Origin: Diphasiastrum complanatum
Lineage: Eukaryota; Streptophyta; Lycopodiopsida; Lycopodiales; Lycopodiaceae
Direction of reading: 5' to 3'
NCBI GenBank assembly: GCA_029204225.1
Contig: CM055094.1
Span: 28,322,107-28,386,106 of the forward strand
DNA length: 64,000 bases
Translations under genes and position numbers: made by a program
Part shown: positions 21,001 to 31,989 of the stretch, in pieces
Numbering within the stretch: position 1 is the stretch's first letter
Layout of the letters: every line of letters begins with the position of its first letter
Notes under the pieces: generated by a model
Database searches by the model: none
What the model was told of the DNA's origin: nothing
The model's input: only the letters and a program-made list of their open reading frames with translations

Positions 21001-21781
21001 GACGGACGGTCAAACAGAAAGGGTAAATCAAGTGCTGGAGGATATGCTTCGTGCATACGTCAGCAAGAGGCAGACTAATTGGGAGGAGTATCTCTCGATA
21101 TTAGAGTTTGCTTACAACAGTACCAAACATTCAGCTACGGGATACAGCCCATTTATGCTGATGTACGGTTTTCAGCCACGCTCACCCACAGTTGTAGGGT
21201 TTAAACAAGAAAAAGTTGAAGCAGCCAGAAACTTTTTAGAAGACCTAAACCAGTTGATAGAACATGCTAAGCGTAGCATTAGACAATCCCAGGATCGAGC
21301 CAGGCATTATGCAGATCCACACAGACGGGATGTGCAGTTCTCCACTAGTGAGAGAGTCTACTTGAGAGTCCCAGTTGACTCTAAAACCCTCAAATCAGGA
21401 GTGTGTGCTAAGTTGTCTCCAAGGTATTGTGGTCCCTTTACCATCAGTAGGAGACTAGGCGAGGTCACCTATGAACTAGAACTCCCACACAGCAGTAAGA
21501 TTTTTCCAGTTTTTCATGTAAGTCAGTTACGAAAAGCCTTAACCAGATCAGATAATCTGGTAGGGGACAGTGTTCTAGTTCTCCCATTGGATCCTCAACA
21601 ACTTCCACATGAACCAGAGGAGATTCTTGATAGTAGAGAGACGCAGACTCGTCATATTCTATACCGAGAACATCTGGTTAAGTGGAATGATCAGCCTGTT
21701 GAGAATGCCACTTGGGAAAGAGGCAGCGTCCTTCGCAAGATTTTTCCATACTTTGTCTTAGAGGACCAAGACGGTTCTTAA
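18080..21781 (+). pseudogene. Chromovirus gag-pol, one frame with three TAG stops and in-frame RT deletion
   Basis: From MTTPQGPDQPPERGF to the final TAA is one frame of 1234 codons, interrupted only by TAG at 18515, 19148 and 20237. Gag core: YKWWLNLQETGQTP and FLREFLPENE. The CCHC knuckle CFVCMGKGHTVR is cut by a stop where Trp is usual. The protease motif VMVDDRATHNFI has Arg in place of the usual Gly. At about 19966 the frame jumps from the linker before RT (GTAPVF) to the end of RNase H (LTDHESLRYL, then NTVADALSRMP). Integrase is complete: a zinc motif (about 20508-20640), SMDFIVGLP, VSDRDSKF and QTERVNQVLE. A chromodomain ends it (HLVKWNDQPVENATWE). It is not autonomous. Confidence 0.93.
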
Positions 21782-21792
21782 GGGGGAGGGAG
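21780..21792 (+). other. Polypurine tract of the chromovirus
   Basis: AAGGGGGAGGGAG lies directly before the 3' LTR and overlaps the gag-pol stop codon. It is the expected primer for plus-strand DNA synthesis. Confidence 0.9.
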
Positions 21793-22148
21793 TGTTACGA
21801 GCTCGTAACCAGTGCCGAACCCTAGAGAACACAGATAGGTCAGATACCACAGTCAGGGTCGTGTCCAACGTACATGACCAACAGGGCAAGACAGTGTGAG
21901 TAGTGTGCCCCAGCATGGTCCATAGCCATGGCGGGCCTAACACAGCCTAGGGACCCTGTCAGCAGGATAGGGCCCCCAGTTGGGTCCCGACGTGCAGTCG
22001 GTCACGTCAGTGCCATGTGGCCGACACTTGGCAGTAGCATGCTACCAGTCCTCACACTGGGCTAGGAGGGGCTTACTCTATCAGGGAGTAGGCAAGGTAG
22101 GGTGGATCAGTTAGTGTTTGCCCTACTGTGGTGTTAGGATCTATTACA
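21793..22148 (+). repeat. 3' LTR of the chromovirus
   Basis: 356 bp, TGTTACGAGC to TCTATTACA. It differs from the 5' copy at five positions, all transitions. It is followed by the target duplication ttttt. Confidence 0.95.
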
Positions 22149-23282
22149 TTTTTGAAGAAGAGCCTTTATGGGCTCAAGCAAGCACCTAGAGCATGGTACT
22201 CTAGGCTAAACTCTTTTCTCATTTCCATCAATTTTGTAATGAGTGCCTATGATCCATCATTGTATATAAGTTTTCATGATGGCATGATCATTATTCTTGT
22301 TTTGTATGTAGATGACATTATCTTGAGTGATAATGATCTAGATGGAATTAGAGATGTAAAAATTGCTTTAGCAAAAGAGTTTAAGATGGTAGATCTCGGC
22401 CTATTGAGCTTCATTCTTGGAATAGAGGTTATTAGAGCATGTGATTTTAGCTTCATTTGTCAATCTAAATATGCTACATCCATCCTAGATAGATTTGGAA
22501 TGAAGAATTGTAAAGGCATTGAGACACCAATGGAGCAACATGTAAAAGCATCTATTGGTTGTAATGAAGCATCCTTTGAGGACATCACATTATGTAGAAG
22601 GCTTATTGGCTCCTTGATCTATTTAGCTATAACTAGACCTGATCTTAGTTATAGTGTTGGAAAGTTAAGCCAATTCATGCAAAGTCCTCTAGTTTCACAT
22701 TGGAAGATGGCCAAAAGAGTTCTTAGATACATTTCATTCACTAAGAATTTTGGTATTTTGTATAGGGGAACTAATCTTGGCTTAAGAGCCTATAGTGACT
22801 CGGATTTTGCAGGTGACAAAGTGGATAGAAGATCAACAAGTGCCTTTGCCACCTTTCTATGTGATGGAGTAGTATCATATTTTTCCAAAAAGCAAGATAC
22901 CATCTCCCTATCTTCCACAGAATCCGAATACAAGGCCTTGACATCAACATGCAAGGAGGTCTTGTGGCTCAAAAGGCTATTGGTGGAGCTTCATGTCATG
23001 GAGGAGGAGATCCCTATCAACTATTGTGACAACCAATCAGCCCAATCACTTGCAACTAATCCTACATTCCATGCAAGGAGAAAACACATCGAAATTGCTC
23101 ATCATTTCGTGAGGGAAAAAGTGCAAGCTAAAGAGATCAAGCTCCAACACATGCCATCATCAAGTTGCTTGGCTGATTTGTTTACTAAACCTTTACCTAA
23201 ATATTCATTTGTCAAGCTTAGATATTCAATTGGAGTTATTGATAAAAGCATTGTGATCTCCAAGGCTAGATTTGAGGAGGAG
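22149..23282 (+). pseudogene. Copia-2 pol part 2: C-terminal RT and RNase H
   Basis: Continues the frame cut at 17014. LYGLKQAPRAWYSRLNSF and the RT catalytic box YVDD (22305-22316) are intact. ITRPDLSYSVGKLSQFMQ leads to RNase H with YSDSDFAGDKVDRRSTS, LSSTESEYKAL, YCDNQSAQSLA and RRKHIEIAHHFVR, ending ADLFTKPLPK. The frame runs past the purine tract TTTGAGGAGGAG (23271-23282) and stops inside the 3' LTR. This half of pol shows no stop or missing catalytic residue. Confidence 0.92.
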
Positions 23283-23973
23283 TGTGAAAAATTGCCTACA
23301 TTGGCAAATCTAGCCATGTAGAATATTGTACATTTTGTCAATATTGTTTGTTGGTTACTTGAATGGCCAAAGTGCCACTTGTACATACACACCTAAAGTA
23401 GGTTACCACGAGTCAAGAGGAGTGGTTGTGTCTATTTGGTAGTGATTCCTACTTTGTAGGATCTAGACCATGATTTATGATGAGATTTGTACCTACCATG
23501 CACCTACCAAGCATGACTCTTGGATCCAGGCTAGGGTTTTCACATTAGGGCAAGAAAGTGGAGTCTACTTTCTTATTACATGCTGGATTTTCACCTAACT
23601 TTGCAAAGGAAGTGTGTTTTACTATGTATTTCCATTCTCCATAGTGAGAAGATAGAAACTTTTTGGAGCCTCAAGGAGAAACTCGAGTTTCCTCTCATTG
23701 TATGGTGATTACTCTATTTTTCCAATGAAACCCAGCTTTGGCACTTTGTAAACACTGTCTACAGGCCGTACTACAGCCTTATTTCCACACGTGTGGAGTT
23801 GGATTAGACTATTCGATCAATGCTTTGATTGTCTCTACTTGTTTCCTATCAAGCTGCTAAACTAGATCTTGTTTTCTGATGACTAGTTTCTGATAGATTG
23901 TTTAACAAGCATACAATCACCTTGTGGATCATTCAAAGATCCATTTATGGTCCTTAGTACTGTACTTTTCACA
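23283..23973 (+). repeat. 3' LTR of copia-2, full length
   Basis: 691 bp from TGTGAAAAATTG to CTTTTCACA. It retains the 388 bp (23500-23887) missing from the 5' LTR. The same LTR type occurs inverted at 59476-60153. Confidence 0.92.
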
Positions 23974-24940
23974 TCCATAACATGATCGGCAAATCTGGTG
24001 TATCTCACATGACACCACACGAACTATGGTGGGGCAGAAAGCCCAATCTGATGCATGTTCGGATCTTTAGATGTGCATCTTATGCACACGTCCCAGACAA
24101 GCTTCGAAAGAAGCTCATGAAAAAGTTGACAAGGATACCTTGTCAGATATGACAACCATTTGTCATACTATAGGATCTACATGCCAGAGACCAACCAAGT
24201 GAAGACCGTCAGAGATGTCAAGTTCGATGAAACCAAAACAATGGCCAATGATGATTCTGTCAGCTTAGTACTACAACCTACCAACCATGACAGAGGGAGC
24301 ACCCCAAACACTCAGACAAAGATATTCAGATCGCACATCAGTTGAACGACAAATCAGACAAAGAAAGGACCACAAGCATGCCTACAACTAGAACGTCAAT
24401 AAACCACAATGGTTCCACACCTAGCCGAAGAGACAAAAACAAAGACATTGCAGTACCCGAGCAATCTCCCAAGAGATCAACTAGAGAACACAGAGCGCCA
24501 GCCAAATTCATGCCAAGAAGCTCAGCTTCGACATCTGAAGATTTCTGCGGATTCAGCGGCAAACTGCAAACCTACAAGAAAGCCATCAACAGTCCAGACA
24601 AGACAAATGGGTGCAAGCCATGAACGAGGATATCAAATCCATGAAGAAGAACGAGGTACGGATGCTGCAACCAATACCAGATAAGCGAAAAACCGTGCAA
24701 TGCAAATGGGTATACAAATTGAAGTATGGACCGGAAATGTATCGAGATACAAAGCCAGACTTGTAGCGAAGGGATTCTCTCGAAAGTACAGTATCGATTA
24801 CACTGAGACCTTCTCTCCAGTAGTCAAGCATGTGTCCCTACATTTACTATTTGCATATGCAGCCGCTTATAACCTCAAGATTCATATAGTTGTGAGAAAA
24901 CCGCATTCTTACATGGCGAATTAGACAAAAAAGTCTACAT
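23974..24940 (+). pseudogene. Copia-B pol segment 2: integrase C-terminus to RT start
   Basis: It resumes copia-B with IGKSGVSHMTPHELWWGRKP, then VRIFRCASYAHVPDK, the end of the integrase core. YYRIYMPETNQVKTVRDVKF is the classic downstream motif. A polar linker with frame changes leads to RT (CKWVYKLKYG near 24705 and AKGFSRKYSIDYTETFSPVV near 24765). It stops at DKKVYM, where the CACTA element is inserted. Confidence 0.85.
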
Positions 24941-24949
24941 CACTACAAG

Positions 24950-25690
24950 AAAATGTGGCAAAAATTGCATAAAATTTTTTTCGCAATTTTTTTGTTCAAA
25001 ATTGCGGAAAGCCAAAAAATTGCAAAAAAAATTCCGCAATTTATACCGTTATGGCCAAAATTGCAGAAAATTGTCTACAATTTCTACCATCATGGCAGAA
25101 ATTGTGGAAAAAATTGTGAAAAACTTCTGTAATTTTTGTCGTCATCACAGAAATTGTGAAAAAAAGTGCAAAAAAAAAATTTTCCACAATTTTTTTGTCG
25201 TGGCCGAAATTGCGAAAAATGTTTCTGCGGTAGAAATTACAAAAAACATTGTAGAAAATTTTTCGCAATTTCTCTCGTCATGGTAAAAATTACAGACAAA
25301 ATTGCGAAAACAAATTTTTGTAATTTTTAGGCCATGACAAAAATTGCGAAAAACGTTTCCACGGCAGAAATTGCAAAAACAATTGTAGAAAGTTTTTCGC
25401 AATTTCTCCCATCATGGTAAAAATTGCAGACAAAAGTGTGAAAAAAAAATTGCAATTTGTAGGCCATGGCAGAAATTGCGAAAAACTTTTCGTGGAAAAA
25501 ATTGCAAAAAAAATTCGCAATTTCTCCCGTCGTGGTAGGAATCGCAAACAAAATTGCGAAAAAAAATTTCGCAATTTTTAGACATGGCAGACATTGCAAA
25601 AATTGTTGCAAATTGCAAAAAATCTTCGGCAATTTCTACCATCATGGTAGAAATTGCAGAAATTTTTTTTTGAAATTTTTTGGCCGACTT
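24950..25690 (+). repeat. Left subterminal repeat array of the CACTA element
   Basis: About 740 bp packed with variants of aaaattgcgaaaaa and ttttcgcaattt, with a longer period of roughly 100-120 bp marked by phrases such as catggtagaaattgc. In CACTA elements such arrays are the binding sites of the TNPA-type protein. Frames on both strands here are repeat artefacts rich in Phe, Asn, Cys and Lys. Confidence 0.85.
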
Positions 25691-25877
25691 TATGGTCAAC
25701 ACTAGTAGTGTCGACCATGGCGTCGATTACTAGAGGCCGAATCGTGTGGCGCGTCGCGGTTTCTTCCCATTTCGGTTTTCGGTTTTTGAGCACGAGGAGA
25801 AGGATATTTTTGCACCTAGCGATGGTGCTGCTCTCTATGGCTCTTCTAATGATGCTTAATCCTTCTTATGTTTTTTT

Positions 25878-26350
25878 AGTTAGAAATCAAAGTTAATCTG
25901 ATATACATTTTATGTAAGCTCTAAATGTGATGATGTAATTGGTGTACAATTTATTTGGCTTACTGTATATGGTTGTGTTCGGGACGTGATCCTTTAGGAT
26001 ATATTGATCAGACACTGATCCCGTAGATGGCTACTTGGGTTAGCCGGGTAGCCACACATAGGAAGAATTAGCCTATACAGAGTTATTTGCAGTACTTGCT
26101 ATACTTGGGGGCATGTCCCAAGTTTGTCGGTCGAATTTGGCCATATTGGGTCCGACCTTAGTTTCACAAGTGGTAGGCCAATTTTAGGACATCTGCCTTT
26201 TCATGCAGTTTGTGAATACTCTATATGTATAGTGTTTCTTTGTAATCTATTAACTTTTGTTGTGCCATCTTTGAGAGCTTGTGAGAAGTGGCTATGGTGA
26301 TTGTGTGATGTGATCTGCATACTGCACTAGATCCTAACAGAATTTCAACT
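25878..26350 (+). repeat. 5' LTR of the LARD-like element
   Basis: Starts AGTTAGAAATC and ends AATTTCAACT, immediately before the primer-binding site. It contains ggttgtgttcgggacgtga and ttagccgggtagccacac, useful markers of the family. Confidence 0.9.
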
Positions 26351-28488
26351 TGGTATCAGAGCGACAGGGTGTAGCAGGTATGCACGATTCGGTGGAGCTA
26401 TGGGATAGCGTCTTTCACTAGGAGAAATAGCACTCAAAGCGTCTCAGGAGAGAGGACTCCATACGGGGTATCGACAGTCTGGATAGCTGGAGACAGCAAA
26501 GTTTCTTCGATTGAAGATTCAGGGAAGATCAGAACGATCGTGCAAAGAGCAGTGATGGAGAGCCATGGCAATTTACAGGAGCAAATTTGGTTGAAAACGG
26601 AGGAAATTTGAAAATTTTCCAGTTTTGTGGTGTGTTGACAGATTTCTGGGAAATCAAACTATTTTGAGTCAATACCGCACTGATTTCATAATCGTAAATT
26701 GCATCAGGGCCCTGGAGGTAGGGCAACCTTAGTGTGAAAGAAATATGCAAGAGAAAGCTCAGGAAAATACTGAACAGAGCCCAAGAAATCTCTCTATTTC
26801 TCAAGCTAGGGTTTACAATCACAAAGTAATGGATCTTTGGCTGTAAAATAGATATTTTGGATCTATAAAGTGCACAAATGTTCTTCAGCTGGTGCATCAT
26901 GTGATGACCTAGGGACGGATCAAGCCTACTTGGAGGTAGGTGACATGGAGTGTACTGGGGGTGGTACGTATCTTGAGGGCATGGAGTACATTACGGGGTG
27001 ATGTGGATCCAGCATGCCGATGGTTGTGAGCCGACATGGATGGAGATGGTTGTTCAGGAAGTGACAGTTGATACTTTGGCGAGTGATTAGGTGAGTTGCA
27101 TAGTTATATGCACAGTAGTCTCCAGGTTGGCGTCACATGTTGTGTCTATCCATCATTATTTGGTAAGTAGGATGCAGCTTTTGGTTAGATCCAGTTGGAG
27201 TCTAGTTGCACTACAGGTGGACAGATTCTTGGAGAGCTATCAGCGGGTAATGGATATTTGGTGATCAGATGGTATAGGGTACAGGGTTCTGAAGTTATCC
27301 TACCCGATATGCTATGGATCGTGGGTGAGTTATTCATCATGATAATGGATCTAGTTTGCATTTTCTTTGGCTTGGACGCTATGATGGATGTTGTAGTGAG
27401 ATAGGCTCCTTGGTGGGAGGCCTATGTATTGGTCAAATCAGAGTTGGCAATGTCAAGCATGGAAAGTTGAACCTACATGGGATGTAGGACATGCAGATCA
27501 TCATCAGTATCTCTGGGAGGTGGGTGAGCTGCTCAAGTATAGCCTATGGTGAGGTTTGTGTACATTCATTCATTGAGTCTTTGGTATACTCTTGTGCTTG
27601 GAGCATGGGGAATGGATGGGGATCAGCTTTCAGGACTTATTGGACAAGATGTTAGGGCAAAGCGGCTTGGAGCATAGCTTTGTTTGGGAGATACATCAGG
27701 GATGAGGCTTGGAGCGCTCATTGGTTCGAGATGGTTGATCTTGGATGATGTATGAGAACATCTATGTGATATGCTTGGACGTGAGGGCATCTTGGTTACA
27801 TGTGCAGGCCATGGTTGAGGACCTGATTTGGTGACCAGTGGTGTAGCAGCGGATCTACAGGTGGCACAGGTGTTGGTACGACAGGATACCACTTATGGAC
27901 ATGCCTTGGTCATGTATTTGATGCTTTATCATTCGTGTTGGTTTGCATGAGTGTGTGTGGGCTTGCATGTTGCCTTGTCACGAGAGTCTAAGTTGGAGTT
28001 GTATGTGGTTGTGCATTTGCTACGTCAGGAACAAAGTAGTCATTTTATGCAGATTGATTTGTCATTGTCTACTAGCTGTCTATTTGGTGAGTGTGCAATC
28101 TTATGGTGGCAGTAAGATTTCCTCAGGTTGAGTCTCAGTCGCTTATTTATGTCAACTTCACAGGTTTGTGCTTGTAAGTGTCTGATAGGATGTCAGCCAG
28201 TAAGTCTCATGGTGGCAGTGGGATTTCCTCAGTTTGAGCCATGTCGCTCATGTGGTCCACTTGTGTTCAAGTCGGATTGGGGACAAGTCAATTGGTCAAG
28301 AGTGTGGTAGACTCTCTGTATGAGCATTGTGTTGACATGAAACTTTGTGAGTCAAACCTAGTGGTTTGTTGGTGTGTTTGAGTGTGAGTCAAGTACATGG
28401 TAGCTGTGATATGCATAACATCTTTTGGACACTCCAAACACTGCTGCAATATATTGTTTTTCACTCTTATCACATTTGAGATTAAGGG
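26351..28488 (+). other. Interior of the LARD-like element
   Basis: No protein domain was found on either strand. The right 600 bp (about 27890-28488) are matched by 53505-54102, including the twice-occurring phrase cttatggtggcagtaagattt / ctcatggtggcagtgggattt. It ends with a purine tract at 28481-28490. Confidence 0.75.
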
Positions 28489-28961
28489 AGTTAGAAATCA
28501 GAGTTAATCTGATATACATTTTATGTAAGCTCTAAATGTGATGATGTAATTGGTGTACAGTTTATTTGGTTTACTATATATGGTTGTGTTCGGGACGTGA
28601 CCCGTTAGGATATAATGATTGGGCACTGATCCCGTAGACGACTACTTGGGTTAGCCGGGTAGCCACACATAGGAAGAATTAGCCTGTACAAAGTTATTTA
28701 CAATACTTGCTATACTTGGGAGCATGTCCCAAGTTTGTCGGTCGAATTTGGCCATGTTGGGCCCGACCTTAGTTTGACAGGTGGTAGGCCAATTTTAGGA
28801 CACCTACCTTTTCATGCAGTTTGTGAATACTCTATATGTATAGTGTTTCTTTGTAATTTATTAACTTTTGTTGTGCCATCTTTGAGAGCTTGTGAGGAGT
28901 GGCTATGGTGATTGTGTGATGTGATCTGCATATTGCACTAGATCCTAACGAAATTTCAACT
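28489..28961 (+). repeat. 3' LTR of the LARD-like element
   Basis: 473 bp, equal in length to the 5' copy. It is followed by ttttt, the target duplication. Confidence 0.9.
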
Positions 28962-29538
28962 TTTTTGTCACAGCCAAAGCTCTCTACCCATAGCCAGGGC
29001 TTGGAGAAAAAGTTGAGCATTGGACAAAAAGGTGAGCACCATAGCCAACATTCAAAAGTTTACTAGTTTTTCTTTGATACATTTGTGCTTATTGTTGTTT
29101 ATGTTCTTTTGTCATAGCCAAAGCTTTTTACCTTCTCACCATAGCCAGGGCTTGAGCAAAAAGTTGAGCATTGGACACAAAGGTAAGCACCATAGCCAGC
29201 ATTCAAAAGTTTACTTGTTTTGCTTTGTTACATTTGTGTTTATTGTTGTTTATGTTCTTTTCTCTCTCTCATTGACACTCTTTTGTTTTTATTTCATCAG
29301 AGTTAAAGCTTTTCAAAAGCTTTCAAAAGCTTGAGGTAAAGCTATTTAAAAGCTTGTAAACCTTTTCAAAGAGAGCATAAGAAAGCTTCTCAAATGGAGT
29401 AATGCTATTTAAAAGGGTGTAAAGCTTGGAGCAAAGTAAGTTTTTTGAAAACCTTGATGACTCTCTATCCTTTTATCTCTCTCATTGACACTCTTTTATT
29501 TCTCTTTCATTAGAGTTAAAGCAGTTTGAGTAAAGCTT

Positions 29539-29540
<2 letters not shown>

Positions 29541-29630
<90 letters not shown>
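29541..29630 (+). repeat. TC/GA microsatellite, 45 units
   Basis: Ninety bases of uninterrupted TC. Pure long tracts suggest recent expansion. Confidence 0.97.
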
Positions 29631-29633
<3 letters not shown>

Positions 29634-30131
29634 CGAAAGTTTACTAATTTTTTTTTGATACATTTGTGTTTATTGTTGTTTATATTCTTTTGTCACAACC
29701 AAAGCTCTTTACCTTCTCAGCATAGCCAGGGCTTGAGCAAAAAGTTGAGCATTGGACACAAAGGTAAGCACCATAGCCAACATTCAAAAGTTTACTTATT
29801 TTGCTTTGTTACATTTGTGTTTATTGTTGTTTATGTTCTTTTCTCTCTCTCATTGACACTCTTTTGTTTTTTTTCATCAGAGTTAAAGCTTTTCAAAAGC
29901 TTGAGGTAAAGCTATTTAAAGCTTGTAAATCTTTTCAAAGAGAGCATAAGAAAGCTTCTCAAAGGGAGAAAAAGCTATTTAAAGGGTGTAAAGCTTGGAG
30001 TAGGGCTTGGAGTAAAGTAAGTTTTTTGAAAACCTTGATGACTCTCTATCCTTTTATCTCTCTCATTGACACTCTTTTGCTTCCCTTTCATTAGAGTTAA
30101 AGCAGTTTGGGTAAAGTTTGGAGTAAAACTC

Positions 30132-30134
<3 letters not shown>

Positions 30135-30211
<77 letters not shown>
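30135..30211 (+). repeat. CT/GA microsatellite
   Basis: About 38 uninterrupted CT units. Confidence 0.96.
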
Positions 30212-30214
<3 letters not shown>

Positions 30215-30751
30215 GACACTCTTTTTCCTCACTTTTATTACAATATCCTCAGTTTGGAGTAAAGTTTCTTGGGGTAAAGCTTTTGAAACAAAGCTTTTGG
30301 AGACAAGGTGAGCATTGTTTACTGTGAATCTTGTTTCTTTGTTTTGTTGAAATATTGTTGTTTTGTTTTGTTAAAATCTTGTTGCTTTGTTTGTGGGTAT
30401 TTTCTTTCAATTAAAACTTTCTAAAATAGCGTGAAGAGCATATGCTACAACTTCATAAAGATAAACGTTTTAAAATCATGAAAACAAGTAAGATAGCTGA
30501 AAAGGGCTTTAGTGTTTAGAGTTTAGATTAAATGATTTATAGAAAGGGTATACATGAGGACATGATATAAAGAGATTTAGGGTAAAAGATATAAATGAAA
30601 GATTTAGAAACAGTGGATCAGAGGTAAGGATTATCAGAGAGAAATTGAATAAAATGGGAATAAAGTTTATGTTTAGATTTGTGGTTATAGTTAATTTTAT
30701 GTTTTATGTTTATCATTATTATCTTAATCGTAGTTCATTTTTAATATGCAG

Positions 30752-31285
30752 ATGTCTGACCCTCCATCTCTTGGGTCCGGTCTTTTTCTGTCTCATGAAG
30801 AGTGTATGAACTGGTTAAGTAGTGCGTTTGCTAGGCAGAGAGAACAAATGGATGTTGTTCAAATGGATGTTGTTCTCCAGCAATATAGGTCCATGTTAAA
30901 CTGTCCAGCAGCCTCACAGCAGAGTAGTCCTCAGAGGCCCCCCACTAGTGCACATTCACCCGTACCATCACAGAGGCCCTCACCACATAGGTCCACTCCT
31001 CAGACCTCCACACCTCGCGTTGCTAGGTCACCACCACATAAGAGTCATTTAGGTGGTTGTTTTTTTGCTTGTGAAAGTGATGATGATTTCAAGGAGCCTA
31101 GATATAGAGATGACTCACCCGTGCGTGATGCACCACCATCTGATGACACCGCACCTGGTTACAACGCCCCACCTGCTAGAGCCGGTCCGATATTATACTA
31201 TGACATTGATATGCCAGGGGCTATAGTTGAGGATGTTAAGGGGAAGGGGGTCAGGGGCTATAGTCGAGGATGTCAAGGCTCCTGA
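30752..31285 (+). CDS. Pro/Ser-rich hypothetical frame inside the CACTA element
   Basis: From ATG at 30752 (MSDPPSLGSGLFLSHEECMN) the frame encodes about 177 residues: an N-terminal 45 residues that could fold (NWLSSAFARQREQMD), then a long Pro/Ser/His-rich stretch and an acidic Asp-rich tail. I do not recognise it. It could be an exon of a decayed TNPA-like gene or a captured host fragment. The ATG is preceded by aatatgcag, a plausible splice acceptor, and a 15-bp duplication (aaatggatgttgttc) occurs near residue 35. Codon use does not clearly support coding, and the tail repeats (ggggctatagt...gaggatgt). Confidence 0.35.
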   Translation: MSDPPSLGSGLFLSHEECMNWLSSAFARQREQMDVVQMDVVLQQYRSMLNCPAASQQSSPQRPPTSAHSPVPSQRPSPHRSTPQTSTPRVARSPPHKSHLGGCFFACESDDDFKEPRYRDDSPVRDAPPSDDTAPGYNAPPARAGPILYYDIDMPGAIVEDVKGKGVRGYSRGCQGS

Positions 31286-31989
31286 ATGCAAAATTCAGAT
31301 TTTGAAGAGTTTTGAATCTTCAGCTATCAATTTTCCTGAAAGTTGCAGCATAACAAGTGCAACATTTTATACGATTTTGATCGTAACATTATTGAGGCCT
31401 AAATTGCCTTTATAGTTTTTATTTTAAGAGATTGTATAAGACACTTGACATGATGTATTTTAATAGGAAATTTGAAATGCAATCGAGCCTTGTATTCACC
31501 TTATTGTGTATAAGAAATTTCTTTCTCTTTTGGTCCATTTGATTGGGTGGTTTGTTGCTTTATTTTGGACTGAAATCCTTTAATCGTACTAATTATAAGT
31601 AATCGATATGTGTAGACTATCTAAGAGTTGTTCCAAATGTTTGCAATAGTGATAGTTTGTATGTATACTTGAATATGGAACCGTAATTGTTGGACATAAA
31701 TATTGTTTTACACAGAGATATTGTACATGTTGAGCAAAAAGGGGTTCGATACGAGTCCTTATAACTAGCTGACAAATTGACAAACTATGCCAAGATATAT
31801 AGATCTAGAATTAGTTGACGCCCCTTGTTAACTTTTAAAGGTGTTACATTTTCTAGTAAGGACTCGGATTGAATCCCTAGCTTTATGCTATGGAATCCAT
31901 GAAGCCTTACACCATCAATTGTTTGCACATCAAGCTCTACAGCAGTTTACACTACAAGGTTATATGAAATGTGCAAGGCCAATTATTTA
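31286..31989 (+). other. CACTA interior, right part
   Basis: About 700 bp between the Pro-rich frame and the right subterminal array. No domain, no long frame and no clear repeat were recognised. Confidence 0.5.

Larger units (their letters stand above)
17015..22148 (+). mobile_element. Ty3/gypsy chromovirus lacking RT and most of RNase H, young insertion
   Basis: 5134 bp with two 356-bp LTRs differing by five transitions as counted by eye (about 98.6% identity). A perfect target duplication ttttt flanks it (17010-17014 and 22149-22153). It has a Met-tRNA primer site (17372-17385), a leader of about 0.7 kb, a single gag-pol frame (18080-21781) and a purine tract (21780-21792). An in-frame deletion removed RT and most of RNase H. 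It sits in the RT of copia-2. Integrase and chromodomain are well preserved. Confidence 0.95.
13254..23973 (+). mobile_element. Copia-2: nearly complete Ty1/copia element carrying a nested chromovirus
   Basis: LTRs are 13254-13556 (with a 388-bp internal deletion) and 23283-23973. Outside them the target duplication reads tccag on the left and tccat on the right, four of five bases matching. Without the chromovirus (17015-22148) the element is about 5.6 kb and has primer site, gag, protease, integrase, RT, RNase H and a purine tract. The LTR sequence shared by both ends shows only two substitutions, so it is young. It interrupts the integrase of copia-B. Gag frameshifts make it defective. Confidence 0.92.
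25878..28961 (+). mobile_element. Coding-free LTR retrotransposon (LARD-like) inside the CACTA element
   Basis: Two LTRs of 473 bp (25878-26350 and 28489-28961) are each bounded by AGTT...AACT. The target duplication ttttt is perfect (25873-25877 and 28962-28966). The primer site TGGTATCAGAGC follows the first LTR (26351-26362), and a purine tract (ttaagggag) precedes the second. The roughly 2.1-kb interior has no gag or pol and only short frames. The LTRs differ at about 28 positions (about 94% identity by eye). A related fragment is at 53501-54340. Confidence 0.9.
28967..30240 (+). repeat. Satellite-like repeat array with CT tracts inside the CACTA element
   Basis: A block containing cagccaaagct, agccagggcttg, aaaaagttgagcattggac and aagtttact occurs at about 28970, 29115 and 29695. 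A second block (tctctcattgacactctttt, then agagttaaagc) occurs at about 29265, 29480, 29855, 30058 and 30209. Two pure TC tracts are embedded (29541-29630 and about 30135-30211). Frames here are not coding. Confidence 0.8.

Noticed and set aside
24950-25690. CRISPR-like array of short spaced repeats
   Set aside because: The units are degenerate, occur in both orientations and have no unique spacers. The context is a plant CACTA element.
25000-25790. Overlapping Phe/Asn/Cys-rich frames on both strands
   Set aside because: They are translations of the CACTA subterminal TTGCGAAAA array, with the same residues repeating at the period of the DNA repeat.
29020-30311. Hydrophobic frames with Leu-Ser dipeptide runs, membrane-like
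   Set aside because: They translate the TC microsatellite and satellite units. No independent sign of coding.
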